Origin: Porphyromonas circumdentaria
GTDB taxonomy: Bacteria > Bacteroidota > Bacteroidia > Bacteroidales > Porphyromonadaceae
Assembly: GCF_900167105.1 (NCBI RefSeq)
Contig: NZ_FUXE01000009.1
Coordinates: forward strand, 26,308 to 90,307
DNA length: 64,000 nucleotides
Reading direction: 5' to 3'
Shown here: positions 18,382 through 27,182 of the stretch, piece after piece
Layout of the letters: each line of letters opens with the position of its first letter
Numbering within the stretch: position 1 is the stretch's first letter
The notes under the pieces: generated by a model
What the model was told of the DNA's origin: nothing
Databases searched by the model: none
What the model saw: only the letters and a program-made list of their open reading frames with translations
Position numbers and translations under genes: made by a program

Positions 18382-18428
18382 AAAGACTGTTGCGGAGTGC
18401 CAAATATAAGATCTCTGCAACAGTCTTT
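18382..18428. terminator. Bidirectional terminator hairpin
   Basis: AAAGACTGTTGC (18382-18393) pairs with GCAACAGTCTTT (18417-18428), extended by G·T, G-C, A-T and G-C to a 16-bp stem with a 15-nt loop. It separates the GH3 gene from the convergent thioesterase gene. Confidence 0.8.
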
Positions 18429-18465
18429 AGATTTTATAATGCCAGCCTCAGGGGCGCAATCTCTC

Positions 18466-18843
18466 TTACGAGAGCTTAGCCATAAAGCGTTCTTTGTCGA
18501 TAATAAATCGGTCCAACGTACCCTCGCCGATTGTCTCATTCTCTGCGTTTACAGCTTTGAGAGCAAAAGTCAATTTGCGACCATCAATCGCTGTCAATTC
18601 GGCAGATACTGTAATCTTAGCTCCCATAGGAGTAGCTTTTAGGTGTTCTACCGACAAATGGATACCTACTGTAGACGTACCTTCCTCTAAAAGAGGAGTT
18701 ACCAACTGTACCGATGCCTGTTCCATTAGAGCTATCATAGCAGGAGTTCCCAGTACGGACAAATCTCCAGAGCCTACTGTTATAGCAGAATGTTGTTCTG
18801 CAACAATTACGTCGAAACTTTTTTTCTGATTGACTGTTAGCAT
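18466..18843 (-). CDS. FlK-like hotdog-fold thioesterase
   Basis: A 125-residue hotdog-fold protein resembling fluoroacetyl-CoA thioesterase-like proteins, which hydrolyse acyl-CoA thioesters. Visible features are SGDLSVLGTPAMIALMEQAS (hotdog helix), STVGIHLSVEHLKATPMG and the end GEGTLDRFIID. The true substrate is probably an ordinary acyl-CoA. It is the last gene of a run rarA, M48 protease, MarR regulator, thioesterase, lying 40 bp after the MarR gene, which may regulate it. Confidence 0.8.
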   Translation of the reverse strand: MLTVNQKKSFDVIVAEQHSAITVGSGDLSVLGTPAMIALMEQASVQLVTPLLEEGTSTVGIHLSVEHLKATPMGAKITVSAELTAIDGRKLTFALKAVNAENETIGEGTLDRFIIDKERFMAKLS

Positions 18844-18883
18844 AGTTCCTTATAATAATTAAATTGTTCGTTTGTATTTAATA

Positions 18884-19552
18884 CTATTGCGCTTTTTGCT
18901 CCTCTGTAAAGAGGTTATTCATTTCTAAAAGCGAATCATCGTGATGCTCCATAAAGAGCATTCTATTGTGTGCATCTAATAAATGATGCATCCGATGTAA
19001 GACTCTCTTTTGTGCATCCGTTAAAGGATAGAAGAGTATCTTCACGGCCAGTTGCAATTGAGGGAAGAGTTGAGCAAGTTCTTCCCGCCCTTTCTCGGTA
19101 ATAGACACATAAAGGCTACGTCTATCGTTCTCGTTTACTCTTTGTGAGATTAATCCATTTTTCAAAAGCCTATTGATTACCTCGGCACCAGAAGTCTTCT
19201 CCATCACATTGATGTTATTCAATTCTGTTTTAGTCATCATAGGATTTTGTAACAAGCAGACCAAATAAGTATACTCCTCCATGGTTAGCAGAGCACTTCC
19301 CCTTAGTGCTTTTTTGAAGTACCCTCTCAGATAACGGAAAAGAAAGCTTAAGTCTTGTGCTATCAGAGCGTCAATCGTGGTACCTCTTGCAGTTACGCCA
19401 AAAGAATACTCCTCTGCTGGGTTCTCTTTTTTCGCCCGCTCCGAAAGGAAAGCAGCAAAATCATCTAAGGAACAAGTATCCCTATCGGCATAGAGTTGTT
19501 CAAAAGCATTTATCTCTGGTAAAAGTCTCTCTAAGAGTTCGTACGGTTTCAT
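18884..19552 (-). CDS. MarR-family transcriptional regulator
   Basis: Winged-helix DNA-binding protein of 222 residues, longer than the usual 140-160. The wHTH runs from about residue 88 to 175: LTMEEYTYLVCLLQNPMMTKTELNNINVMEKTSGAEVINRLLKNGLISQR, then the wing NENDRRSLYVSITEKG. An N-terminal extension of about 65 residues and an acidic C-terminal tail (HHDDSLLEMNNLFTEEQKAQ) are extra. It follows the M48 gene by 28 bp and precedes the thioesterase gene by 40 bp. Ligand and targets are unknown. Confidence 0.85.
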   Translation of the reverse strand: MKPYELLERLLPEINAFEQLYADRDTCSLDDFAAFLSERAKKENPAEEYSFGVTARGTTIDALIAQDLSFLFRYLRGYFKKALRGSALLTMEEYTYLVCLLQNPMMTKTELNNINVMEKTSGAEVINRLLKNGLISQRVNENDRRSLYVSITEKGREELAQLFPQLQLAVKILFYPLTDAQKRVLHRMHHLLDAHNRMLFMEHHDDSLLEMNNLFTEEQKAQ

Positions 19553-19580
19553 TTATTCGTCTCCTTTGGGTCGTAGTTAC

Positions 19581-20510
19581 TTATTTCTTTGGATTGTTTT
19601 TCTTCGTTTGCGGGCGGGACTGCGCCTTTTTCTTCGTCTCTTCTTTCTTCCCCTCTACGGGAAGACTTTTTATAGAATTATTCCTCTTATACTCTTCATA
19701 GTAAGGCAAGGCATTGGGCATATACTCCTTAATTTTCTGGATACGCTTCTCATCACTCGGATGCGTACTTAGTAAATCGAAAGAGTTAGAACCTCCCTGC
19801 TGCGACATCTTGGTCCAAAAAGAGATAGCCTCTTGAGGATTATACCCCGCCATGGCCATAAAAACCAATCCTATCTGATCTGCCTCGTGCTCCTGCGTGC
19901 GACTATAAGGCAGAGAGATTAACACCTGTGAGCCCAATCCATACGCTTGTTGGATAACAGTCTTTGTCAATGCCGAGGTAGACCCTACCGCTTGACCCAA
20001 AATACTCGCCCCCATACGGCGAAGAATCTCTGTGCTCAAACGCTCATTGCTGTGCTGGGCTATGGCATGACTGACCTCATGAGAAACAACGGTAGCTAAC
20101 TCTGCGTCGGTAGCGCACAAGGGAAGAATACCCGTATAGATGACAATCTTTCCTCCAGGCATACAAAAAGCGTTGACACGTCTGTCGGCTATAAGTGTAA
20201 ACTGCCACTCCATTTGTCGGGCCAGAGCCTCCATTCCATTACTCTGAAGATATTTTGTAGTCGCATCGGCTATATCTCTACACACTTTCTCCACACGCTT
20301 CACTTTAGCAGGGTCGTTGCTATGGGGCATTTCGGCTATATAGCTAACATATTGTGCCTTGCTAGTCTGAATGATTTCGGTCTCACTGACCAAGTTGAGC
20401 GACCTGCGCCCAGAAACTGGCACCGTACGACAGGCACTAAAAAAGGTGCTGGTCAGAAAGGTGGCCAACAGTAAACGGAGCAACCCTCTTGATAAATATT
20501 TTCTTCTCAT
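19581..20510 (-). CDS. M48-family zinc metalloprotease, lipoprotein
   Basis: Periplasmic, lipid-anchored metalloprotease of the LoiP/BepA-like group, presumably for envelope protein quality control. The 309-residue protein has a lipobox-type signal ending SACR with Cys27. The zinc motif HEVSHAIAQH starts at His144, and the third ligand Glu209 is in EHEADQIGL. The C-terminus from about residue 270 is a charged low-complexity tail (KKEETKKKAQSRPQTKKNN). rarA ends 25 bp upstream and the MarR gene starts 28 bp downstream. Confidence 0.92.
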   Translation of the reverse strand: MRRKYLSRGLLRLLLATFLTSTFFSACRTVPVSGRRSLNLVSETEIIQTSKAQYVSYIAEMPHSNDPAKVKRVEKVCRDIADATTKYLQSNGMEALARQMEWQFTLIADRRVNAFCMPGGKIVIYTGILPLCATDAELATVVSHEVSHAIAQHSNERLSTEILRRMGASILGQAVGSTSALTKTVIQQAYGLGSQVLISLPYSRTQEHEADQIGLVFMAMAGYNPQEAISFWTKMSQQGGSNSFDLLSTHPSDEKRIQKIKEYMPNALPYYEEYKRNNSIKSLPVEGKKEETKKKAQSRPQTKKNNPKK

Positions 20511-20535
20511 GCTAATAATTTCCTTTTACTCATTG

Positions 20536-21837
20536 CTATTTCACATCTACAGTTTCGCCCTGTATAAAATCAAGATAATCCTTTAGATGACGCTCCGAAG
20601 CTCCCGTTGATTGAGGATAATAGAATCTAATATCTCTCGCTTTATCGGGCATATACTCCTGTTGCACATAATGTCGATCGTAGTCGTGAGGATATTTATA
20701 ATCTTCCCCATATCCCAAACTTTCCATAAGCTCGGTAGGAGCATTACGGAGGTGCATAGGAACAGGCAGATTACCCGTTTCTCGCACATATTTGAGAGTA
20801 CTATTGATAGCCATGTAGGCAGAATTACTTTTGGGAGAAGCAGCCAAGTAAATAACAGCTTCGGCCAACGGTATACGCCCCTCAGGCCACCCGATAAAAT
20901 CAACCGCCTGTGCAGCAGCATTGGCTATAACTAAGGCGTTCGGATTGGCTAACCCAATATCTTCGGCAGCAGAAATCACAATACGCCTTGCTATAAAGCG
21001 AGGATTCTCTCCCCCCTCTATCAATCTTCCCATCCAATAGAGTGCTGCATCGGGATTACTCCCTCTAATACTTTTGATAAATGCGGAGGCTATATCGTAG
21101 TGCAATTCGCCCCCTTTATCAAAAGCCATAGGCTGACGAGCGACCGTAGCCTCTACCAACTGATTGTCTACGATTAAAGGCGTTTGTGGCGAAGAGCTTA
21201 CAAGCATCTCCAACAGATTGAGCAATTTGCGAGCGTCTCCGCCAGAGTAGGCAATAAGACGCGCATCTTCCCTTAGCTCTATTCTTCGTGCTTTGAGAAG
21301 TGTATCTGTTGTAATGGCTCTCTGTAAAAGACACCTAAGCTCCTCTTCTCCCAAAGGATTAAGAACAAAGACCTGACAACGTGATAAAAGGGGACGTATA
21401 ATTTCAAAAGAGGGATTCTCGGTTGTAGCTCCGATAAGGGTTACTAAACCACGCTCCACGGCAGCCAAAAGAGAGTCTTGCTGGCTTTTTGAAAAACGAT
21501 GGATTTCATCTATGAAAAGTAAGGGTCTACTCTTAGTAGCAAAGAGCCCAGAGGTTACTTGGGCAGCTTCTTCCAAAACCTTACGTACCTCGGCAACTCC
21601 CGACCCCACGGCACTAAGTTTGTAGAAAGGAGCTTCGACCGAGAGAGCCAGAAGTTCGGCCAAAGTAGTCTTTCCCACTCCTGGAGGTCCCCAGAGAATA
21701 AGAGAGGGTATTGTTCCCGAGCGAATCATACGCCCCAAAGAAGAATCTGCATCGGTCAAATGTTGCTGCCCCACATACTCCTCTAAAGACTTCGGACGCA
21801 TCCGCTCTGCTAAAGGTTTGTACTCTACCCTTTCCAT
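20536..21837 (-). CDS. rarA: Replication-associated recombination protein A (RarA/MgsA)
   Basis: AAA+ ATPase of the clamp-loader class acting at stalled replication forks. In 433 residues it shows Walker A WGPPGVGKTT at 49-58, Walker B LLFIDEIHRF at about 107-115, sensor-1 LIGATTENPSFEI and the C-terminal tetramerisation region with the family pattern YKYPHDY. Normal length. It leads the rarA-M48-MarR-thioesterase run. A palindromic -7 region lies at 21856-21874, 19 bp upstream of the start. Confidence 0.95.
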   Translation of the reverse strand: MERVEYKPLAERMRPKSLEEYVGQQHLTDADSSLGRMIRSGTIPSLILWGPPGVGKTTLAELLALSVEAPFYKLSAVGSGVAEVRKVLEEAAQVTSGLFATKSRPLLFIDEIHRFSKSQQDSLLAAVERGLVTLIGATTENPSFEIIRPLLSRCQVFVLNPLGEEELRCLLQRAITTDTLLKARRIELREDARLIAYSGGDARKLLNLLEMLVSSSPQTPLIVDNQLVEATVARQPMAFDKGGELHYDIASAFIKSIRGSNPDAALYWMGRLIEGGENPRFIARRIVISAAEDIGLANPNALVIANAAAQAVDFIGWPEGRIPLAEAVIYLAASPKSNSAYMAINSTLKYVRETGNLPVPMHLRNAPTELMESLGYGEDYKYPHDYDRHYVQQEYMPDKARDIRFYYPQSTGASERHLKDYLDFIQGETVDVK

Positions 21838-21855
21838 TGAAAAACAAGTTATTTC

Positions 21856-21874
21856 TTACCTTTCGCAAAGGTAA
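21856..21874 (-). promoter_or_regulatory. Palindromic -7 box of rarA
   Basis: On the minus strand TTACCTTT-GCG-AAAGGTAA is a perfect 8-bp inverted repeat containing TACCTTTG (TAnnTTTG). It sits 19 bp from the rarA ATG. The symmetry could be an operator or chance. Confidence 0.5.
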
Positions 21875-22228
21875 TTATAACTCTTCACACATTAAAAGCA
21901 GGAGGGGAAGTTATACTGTAAGTATGGGAAAACAGTTCGATTACTATCTTTTGCATCAATGGTAAAGTTATCCTACACGTATGGAAAAACTCTTTTAGTC
22001 TCATGAAGAAATTCATAAAGACTCGTGCAAATCTATATATTCAATCTCAAAATACATATATTCAAGCTAAATATACATATATGCAATCTGAATATATATA
22101 TACTAAGATTGAATATAGAAAAAAGAATAGATGTTCAGCAATTTTAGATCGTTTCCATCCATTTTTTAGAGTGTTAGAAGAACTTTTTCGGGAGCTGAAT
22201 AATAATCGCGCTTTGGACAAATCCACAA
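21875..22228. other. Intergenic region with AT-rich repeats
   Basis: Between divergent-facing rarA upstream and the nadA terminator. The only notable content is the AT-rich repeat cluster copy B. A reading frame at 22003-22320 is made of that repeat plus the terminator and is not supported as a gene. Confidence 0.6.
22024..22115. repeat. AT-rich dispersed repeat cluster, copy B
   Basis: About four units of 20-22 bp, in both orientations, built on ATTCAATCT / AGATTGAAT joined by alternating TATATA or ATACATAT. Related to copies at about 3571 and 60262. Downstream of nadA and upstream of rarA. Confidence 0.8.
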
Positions 22229-22258
22229 AAAACCCCTATACCGTTGGTATAGAGGTTT
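22229..22258 (-). terminator. Terminator of the nadBCA operon
   Basis: Read on the minus strand: AAACCTCTATACC, loop, GGTATAGGGGTTT with one mismatch, followed by a T run. It lies about 48 bp after the nadA stop. Confidence 0.8.
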
Positions 22259-22305
22259 CTCAGTGTAAAAGGAGTAATCCCAAACTAAAGCATACAGACA
22301 AGGTA

Positions 22306-23253
22306 TTAGTGAATGGATAACATCCTTTGAATGGGTAATAAAGCCTTAGAACGTATCTCCTCGGGAACCGTAACCTCGTAGCGCATATATTTCAAAGCAT
22401 CTCGAAGATCTTCGAGCGTGGTCAGCTTCATGTATTCACAGCGATGCTCGGGAGCTATCGGGATAAAAGTTCTATCGGGATAGCGGCGAGCCAACTCAAC
22501 AATGGCCTCCGCTTCTGTAGCTATGACAAACTCCTTTTTGTCCGTTTTCTGTGGATGCTCCAAGATACCCGATGTGGAGCCTACAAAGCAACGCGGATGA
22601 GATAGAATTGCTTCGTCATTGCAGGCTACAGACTCGGGGTGTATAAGCACATCAGCCTCGGGATATTCATCAAGAAAAGCCTGTATAAGTTCACTTGTTA
22701 TATGACGATGCACATAGCAATCGCCCTGCCAAAGTTCCATAGTACGCCCCGTTTTCTGCATAATATAAGCCCCTAAATTACGATCAGGTCCAAAAAGTAT
22801 AGGGCAATCTTTGGGTAAAGACTCTATTACCTTGAGGGCATTAGATGAGGTTACACAATAGTCGGTTTCTGCTTTTACCTCGGCAGAAGTATTAACATAG
22901 CTCACAATCAAGCCATTGGGGTGATACTTCTTCCATGTAGCTAATCCCGCAGCAGTGGCACTCTCTGCCAAGGTACACCCTGCGTTTTGAGCGGGGATTA
23001 AAACCCTTTTCTGGGGAGATATAATAGAAGCTGTCTCTGCCATAAAATGTACACCGCAGAAGACAATAATATCGGCATCTGTGGTTCCCGCTTTTTGAGA
23101 CAAAGCCAGTGAATCTCCCAAAAAATCGGCAGCCGCCTGCACTTCGGGGCGCGCATAGTAATGCGCCAAAACAATAGCGTTATGCTGCTTTTTCAGGGCA
23201 TTTATCTCTTCGTACAAAGCTGAGAAATCCTCTTTCGTCGTTGTCGGTATCAT
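22306..23253 (-). CDS. nadA: Quinolinate synthase NadA
   Basis: [4Fe-4S] enzyme condensing iminoaspartate with dihydroxyacetone phosphate to quinolinate in NAD synthesis. The 315-residue protein has the three cluster cysteines in their usual settings: Cys93 in NAGCTLAE, Cys179 in WQGDCYVH and Cys272 in PEHRCEYMK. GSTSGI and the HYY motif near residue 31 are also present. It is the last gene of nadB-nadC-nadA, with 35 bp from nadC. Confidence 0.97.
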   Translation of the reverse strand: MIPTTTKEDFSALYEEINALKKQHNAIVLAHYYARPEVQAAADFLGDSLALSQKAGTTDADIIVFCGVHFMAETASIISPQKRVLIPAQNAGCTLAESATAAGLATWKKYHPNGLIVSYVNTSAEVKAETDYCVTSSNALKVIESLPKDCPILFGPDRNLGAYIMQKTGRTMELWQGDCYVHRHITSELIQAFLDEYPEADVLIHPESVACNDEAILSHPRCFVGSTSGILEHPQKTDKKEFVIATEAEAIVELARRYPDRTFIPIAPEHRCEYMKLTTLEDLRDALKYMRYEVTVPEEIRSKALLPIQRMLSIH

Positions 23254-23288
23254 TTTCTCTCTTTATCCTTATTGATGGGTTCTCTTTC

Positions 23289-24146
23289 TTATTTTACAAA
23301 ATTCATACTTAAATCCAACGCCTTTACGGAGTGGGTTAAAGCTCCTACACTTATGTAATTGACTCCAAGAGCCGCAACAGAAGGTATGCGCTCTATAGTC
23401 ATATTACCAGATGCTTCCACCGCAGCACGGTCATCAATCATAGTTATGGCTTGTGCCATAAGGTCGTTAGACATATTATCCAGCATAATGATGTCGGCTC
23501 CTGCTCGCAAAGCCTCTTCCACCTCTTGCAGGGTTGTTGTTTCCACCTCTACCTTAATAGACAAGGGGAGAGCTTGGCGTACCATCTTTACCGCTTCAGT
23601 TATACTTCCTACGGCCTTTATATGATTATCCTTGAGCATAACCATATCGTACAATCCCATGCGATGGTTATGCCCTCCGCCATGACGTACAGCCATTTTA
23701 TCTAACAGACGAAGTCCTGGCACGGTTTTACGTGTATCCAAAATATGTGTCTTTGTGCCCTCGGTAGCCAATACATATTTACGTGTTTCGGTGGCAATCC
23801 CCGACATTCTTTGCATGAAGTTTAGTAAGGTTCGCTCGCAGGAAAGCAAGGTAGTATAAGGAGCCGTTATAGCAAGTACTTTGTCCCCTTTATCAAGGAG
23901 GTCTCCATCTTTAGCAAACGTTTCCATGGAGTAATCCCCCATTTTATCTAAAATCATACGAGCTATTGCAATACCTGAAACAACACCAACTTCTTTCGCT
24001 GTGATAAGTGCCGTAGCTGTTTCTTGGGCAGGAAATATTGACTGAGTCGAGATATCTCCGTGAGCAATATCCTCTTCAAAAGCAAGGTCTATAAGATGGG
24101 CTATTTGAGCCATCTCCGCAGGACGGGAGAAAAGCAAATCTTTCAT
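23289..24146 (-). CDS. nadC: Nicotinate-nucleotide pyrophosphorylase (quinolinate phosphoribosyltransferase)
   Basis: Converts quinolinate and PRPP to nicotinate mononucleotide and CO2. The 285-residue protein has EDIAHGDIST near the N-terminus, the RTLLNFMQRMSGIATETR segment, DTRKTVPGLRLLDKMAVRHGGGHNHRMGL and the late IMLDNM and YISVGALTHS motifs, all typical of NadC. Its ATG overlaps the nadB stop (ATGA at 24143-24146), indicating translational coupling. Confidence 0.97.
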   Translation of the reverse strand: MKDLLFSRPAEMAQIAHLIDLAFEEDIAHGDISTQSIFPAQETATALITAKEVGVVSGIAIARMILDKMGDYSMETFAKDGDLLDKGDKVLAITAPYTTLLSCERTLLNFMQRMSGIATETRKYVLATEGTKTHILDTRKTVPGLRLLDKMAVRHGGGHNHRMGLYDMVMLKDNHIKAVGSITEAVKMVRQALPLSIKVEVETTTLQEVEEALRAGADIIMLDNMSNDLMAQAITMIDDRAAVEASGNMTIERIPSVAALGVNYISVGALTHSVKALDLSMNFVK

Positions 24147-25738
24147 CGACTGATATATATTTTTTTGATTAAATCTTTTGACATTATTGTATGATAAGCC
24201 TCTTCTGGAGGCAATGTGTCTGGATAGTCAGAACGGAAGTGCCCCCCTCTACTCTCTTCCCTTACCTGAGCCGACATAACTATTCTTCGTGCCAAAAAGA
24301 GACGAGAGCGGTGTATATAGGCCTGTAGAGAATCTCTTCGTTCAGAGGCATCTATCTGAGTGAATAATAGGTCTATCTTATCCAAAGCTCTTTGTAAAGA
24401 AGTTTGAGAACGAATGATGCCCACCTCTTGCATGAGAACTTCTCCCAGCATATCCATAATACGAACTCCCTCTACACGCTCCCAATCATGCTCTTCGTCC
24501 TTACTGTAAAGAGTAACATCAAGCATAGGAGGATCTTCCAAAGAAGGGGGCAACGAAAGCGTGCCTTGGGCTATATAGTCGGCAATGCGTTTACCAAAAA
24601 CTAAACACTCTATGAGTGAATTAGAAGCCAAACGATTGGCTCCCATAACACCCGTTGATGCAATCTCTCCGACTGCAAATAGATTTTGGATATTTGTTTT
24701 CCCGTAGAGGTCGGTTATTATTCCACCTACGGTATAATGGGCTGCAGGTGCAACAGGAATCTCTTGGGTGAAATCAAACCCAATTTCTGCGCACCGACGA
24801 CTAATCGTAGGGAAGCGATTACGGATATAAGCTGCATCTAAGTGCTTTAGAGATAGAGTAACATGCTTCTCTCCTCCCTGTTGCATTTCATGGAATATCT
24901 CGTAAGCGACGGTATCCCTCGGAGCCAACTCTGCCAGAGGATGTCTATCAAGCATAAAACGCTCTTTGCGAGCATTCAGTAGATAAGCCCCCTCTCCGCG
25001 AACAGCTTCACTGATAAGAAAAGAACCATGCTGAGGAGCATAAAGAGCCGTTGGGTGGAACTGAATGAACTCCATATCCCTGAGCTCTGCTCCTATCAAT
25101 AAAGCCATTGCCAATCCATCCCCTAAAGCAGTAGGAGGATTTGTAGTCGGGTGATAAAGAGCGGCAGCCCCCCCTGTAGCAAGTATTATAGCTTTTGCTC
25201 CTAAATACTCTATCCGATGAAAAAACTCATTGTAAACCCAAAGCCCTCGACACGAAGCATTACTTACAGATAGCTTTATGGCTTGGTGATGATCCAATAT
25301 AGAGATAGAGGGGTTCTGCTTTACCTTAGAAATCATAAAAGAGGAAAGCATACGTCCCGTAGCATCGCCCCCCGCGTGAAGAATACGTTTATGATGATGA
25401 CCTCCCTCTAATCCCAAGGCAAGATGCCCATCTTGGGTATCGAAGTTCATACCCAAAGAAATAAGTTCCTCGATTCTGCGAGGTGCCTCCTCGGTCAGAA
25501 TCTTCACAGAGTTCTCAATACACAAACCCCGCCCTGCCACGAGTGTATCTTTTAGATGGTCGGTAGGAGTATCTTGTTCTTCGGTTACAGCAGCCACCCC
25601 TCCTTGGGCATAAAAGGAGTTGCTATCTTCGAGAGAAGCTCTGGCAACCAAAGCAACTCTTCCAAGATGAGATAGTTTGTAGGAGGTATAAAGCCCTGCA
25701 AGCCCCCCTCCCACGACGATATAATCGAATTGTATCAT
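24143..25738 (-). CDS. nadB: L-aspartate oxidase NadB
   Basis: FAD enzyme oxidising aspartate to iminoaspartate, the first step of de novo NAD synthesis. The 531-residue protein has the N-terminal dinucleotide loop VVGGGLAGL at residues 8-16, SNSFYAQGGVAAV, the substrate-site region EFIQFHPTAL and GEGAYLLN, PAAHYTVGG and the flavin motif ASTGVMGANRLASNSL. All belong to the succinate dehydrogenase/NadB family, and the gene context with nadC and nadA settles it as NadB. Confidence 0.97.
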   Translation of the reverse strand: MIQFDYIVVGGGLAGLYTSYKLSHLGRVALVARASLEDSNSFYAQGGVAAVTEEQDTPTDHLKDTLVAGRGLCIENSVKILTEEAPRRIEELISLGMNFDTQDGHLALGLEGGHHHKRILHAGGDATGRMLSSFMISKVKQNPSISILDHHQAIKLSVSNASCRGLWVYNEFFHRIEYLGAKAIILATGGAAALYHPTTNPPTALGDGLAMALLIGAELRDMEFIQFHPTALYAPQHGSFLISEAVRGEGAYLLNARKERFMLDRHPLAELAPRDTVAYEIFHEMQQGGEKHVTLSLKHLDAAYIRNRFPTISRRCAEIGFDFTQEIPVAPAAHYTVGGIITDLYGKTNIQNLFAVGEIASTGVMGANRLASNSLIECLVFGKRIADYIAQGTLSLPPSLEDPPMLDVTLYSKDEEHDWERVEGVRIMDMLGEVLMQEVGIIRSQTSLQRALDKIDLLFTQIDASERRDSLQAYIHRSRLFLARRIVMSAQVREESRGGHFRSDYPDTLPPEEAYHTIMSKDLIKKIYISR

Positions 25739-25766
25739 TAGAAACTTGCAGATTCATTAACGCTCG

Positions 25767-25774
25767 CAAAGGTA
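25767..25774 (-). promoter_or_regulatory. Candidate -7 box for nadBCA
   Basis: TACCTTTG on the minus strand, 28 bp before the nadB ATG. It fits TAnnTTTG. A matching -33 TTG is not evident. Confidence 0.5.
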
Positions 25775-25949
25775 CATCTTATTTTGAGATGCACTACCAC
25801 TATCATAGTGTCTCTTCCTGATATTTACTTTTAACTATAAAAAAAGAATTCCATTGAAGAAGATATGCAGGTTAGGCTCTTTTTACGACCTCTCTCTTCA
25901 GGACAAAAAGCAACGGCAACTCTCTTCTGAGTCTTTCGTAGAAATAGCA

Positions 25950-25983
25950 AAAACACTCCACCCCTATAAGTGATGAAGTGTTT
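25950..25983 (-). terminator. Weak terminator after the DUF2023 gene
   Basis: AAACACT (25951-25957) pairs with AGTGTTT (25977-25983) over 7 bp. Read on the minus strand it lies 48 bp past the DUF2023 stop. Short stem, no strong T run. The rest of 25739-26030 shows nothing else but the nadB promoter box. Confidence 0.35.
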
Positions 25984-26030
25984 CTGAAATATTCAAACGA
26001 TCTAATAGCTGCTACGAACAACTATAGTTA

Positions 26031-26441
26031 CTATAGATCAACTACAATAGCTTGTCTCTTCTCGAGGTTCTGTACAGAAAGTTCTACTCTCTGACAGTAT
26101 CGCTCACACTGCCTGCACAAATCATAACCCAACAAAGCTCCCAAAATAAAATCTTCTTCGGGTGACAGATTATTCAGCGGACGCTCCTTAAGAAACTTCT
26201 TCAAGGTGCGAAGGCACTCCTCCTTACCAAAAAAGATATTTATGCTTGTCCTTTCGGGAACAGGTTGCAAAAAATAATCTATTCCTCTACTGGTCAATTT
26301 GCGTGTTGCAAAAGAGACATACTCTTCAGCAAGAGTGTAAAGAACTAAATGACGCACTCCTTTCTCGAACTCATAGATAAGATGCGAGAAGACTTTTATA
26401 TCTGCATCTTGTGCAAGGTGGTGTAACGACAATGATTCCAT
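26031..26441 (-). CDS. DUF2023-family protein
   Basis: A 136-residue soluble protein that I recognise as the DUF2023 family, small proteins of unknown function found beside flavodoxin genes in Bacteroidota and some anaerobes. Visible features are HLIYEFEKGVRHLVLYTL, the pattern VPERTSINIFFGKEECL, and CRQCERYCQR near residue 113 with three cysteines. It starts 29 bp after the flavodoxin stop and is surely co-transcribed with it. A role in flavodoxin maturation or redox partnering is inference from context only. Confidence 0.8.
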   Translation of the reverse strand: MESLSLHHLAQDADIKVFSHLIYEFEKGVRHLVLYTLAEEYVSFATRKLTSRGIDYFLQPVPERTSINIFFGKEECLRTLKKFLKERPLNNLSPEEDFILGALLGYDLCRQCERYCQRVELSVQNLEKRQAIVVDL

Positions 26442-26470
26442 AACTCTATCCGAAGAGATAAATGTTTCTA

Positions 26471-26974
26471 TTAGAGGTTAGGCTGAAGAGCAGCTACCCA
26501 AGTATCGATACGATCAGATGTTTTGTCAGACTCGTTGATTTCGTCAATCAAGAGACCGATGAGTTTACCTCCCTGCTCACAGCGAGTAGCATCATATCCG
26601 TAATCTGTTGGAGCATACTCACCGATAAAAGAGCAACCAGTACCCTCTAACTCTTCCTTAATTGTAGCCAAAGCATCGCAGAAAGTATCGCTATAAGCAG
26701 AAGAATCTCCGCAACCGAAGAGAGCTACGCTCTTGCCAGCAAGGTTCTGACCTTTAGCCTTAGGTAAAAATCCTTCCCAATCATCTTGAAGATCGCCCAT
26801 ACCCCAAGTAGAGCCACCCAATACCAATACGTCATAGTTAGCCATAGACGCAGCGTCTGCGCTTGCTACATCAAAGATATCAGCGTCTGCTACATTGAGG
26901 CGTTTTGCAATAGTTTTTGCTACATCTGCGGTTGTCCCTGTAGACGAACCGAAGTAAATTCCGATTTTTTTCAT
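26471..26974 (-). CDS. fldA: Flavodoxin, long-chain
   Basis: FMN electron carrier. The 167-residue protein begins with the phosphate-binding loop FGSSTGTTADVAKTIA (residues 8-23) and has the isoalloxazine-binding stretches LGGSTWGMGDLQDDWEGF and FGCGDSSAYSDTFCDAL. The GYDATRCEQGGKLIGLLIDE region is the long-chain loop. Length and motifs fit FldA. It is followed by the DUF2023 gene. A well-formed promoter lies upstream at 27012-27042. Confidence 0.96.
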   Translation of the reverse strand: MKKIGIYFGSSTGTTADVAKTIAKRLNVADADIFDVASADAASMANYDVLVLGGSTWGMGDLQDDWEGFLPKAKGQNLAGKSVALFGCGDSSAYSDTFCDALATIKEELEGTGCSFIGEYAPTDYGYDATRCEQGGKLIGLLIDEINESDKTSDRIDTWVAALQPNL

Positions 26975-27011
26975 TGTGGTTTATTTGTTTCTGAACTTGA
27001 AATTCCAATCG

Positions 27012-27042
27012 CAAAGGTAGAGTAGCCCCCCAAAAAGCACAA
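27012..27042 (-). promoter_or_regulatory. Promoter of fldA-DUF2023
   Basis: Minus strand: TTG (27040-27042), 20-bp spacer, TACCTTTG (27012-27019). A near-ideal Bacteroidota promoter giving a leader of about 30 nt. Confidence 0.7.
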
Positions 27043-27131
27043 TCACCATTTTTAGGGTATTACCACACCATGAATACCTCATAATAGTGAATCAAGTGTC
27101 TCTGGGACTATGTATTCGCTGAATAAAACCT

Positions 27132-27139
27132 TACCTTTG
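27132..27139 (+). promoter_or_regulatory. Candidate -7 box for lpxH
   Basis: TACCTTTG matches TAnnTTTG, 43 bp before the ATG at 27183. No clear -33 element. Confidence 0.45.
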
Positions 27140-27182
27140 CCCCATTAAAACGAAAATCAAAACGAGAAGCCCCGAATTGAGT

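Noticed and set aside
22003..22320. 105-codon frame rich in YTY/IQ repeats
   Set aside because: It covers AT-rich repeat copy B and the nadA terminator, so it is not a plausible gene.
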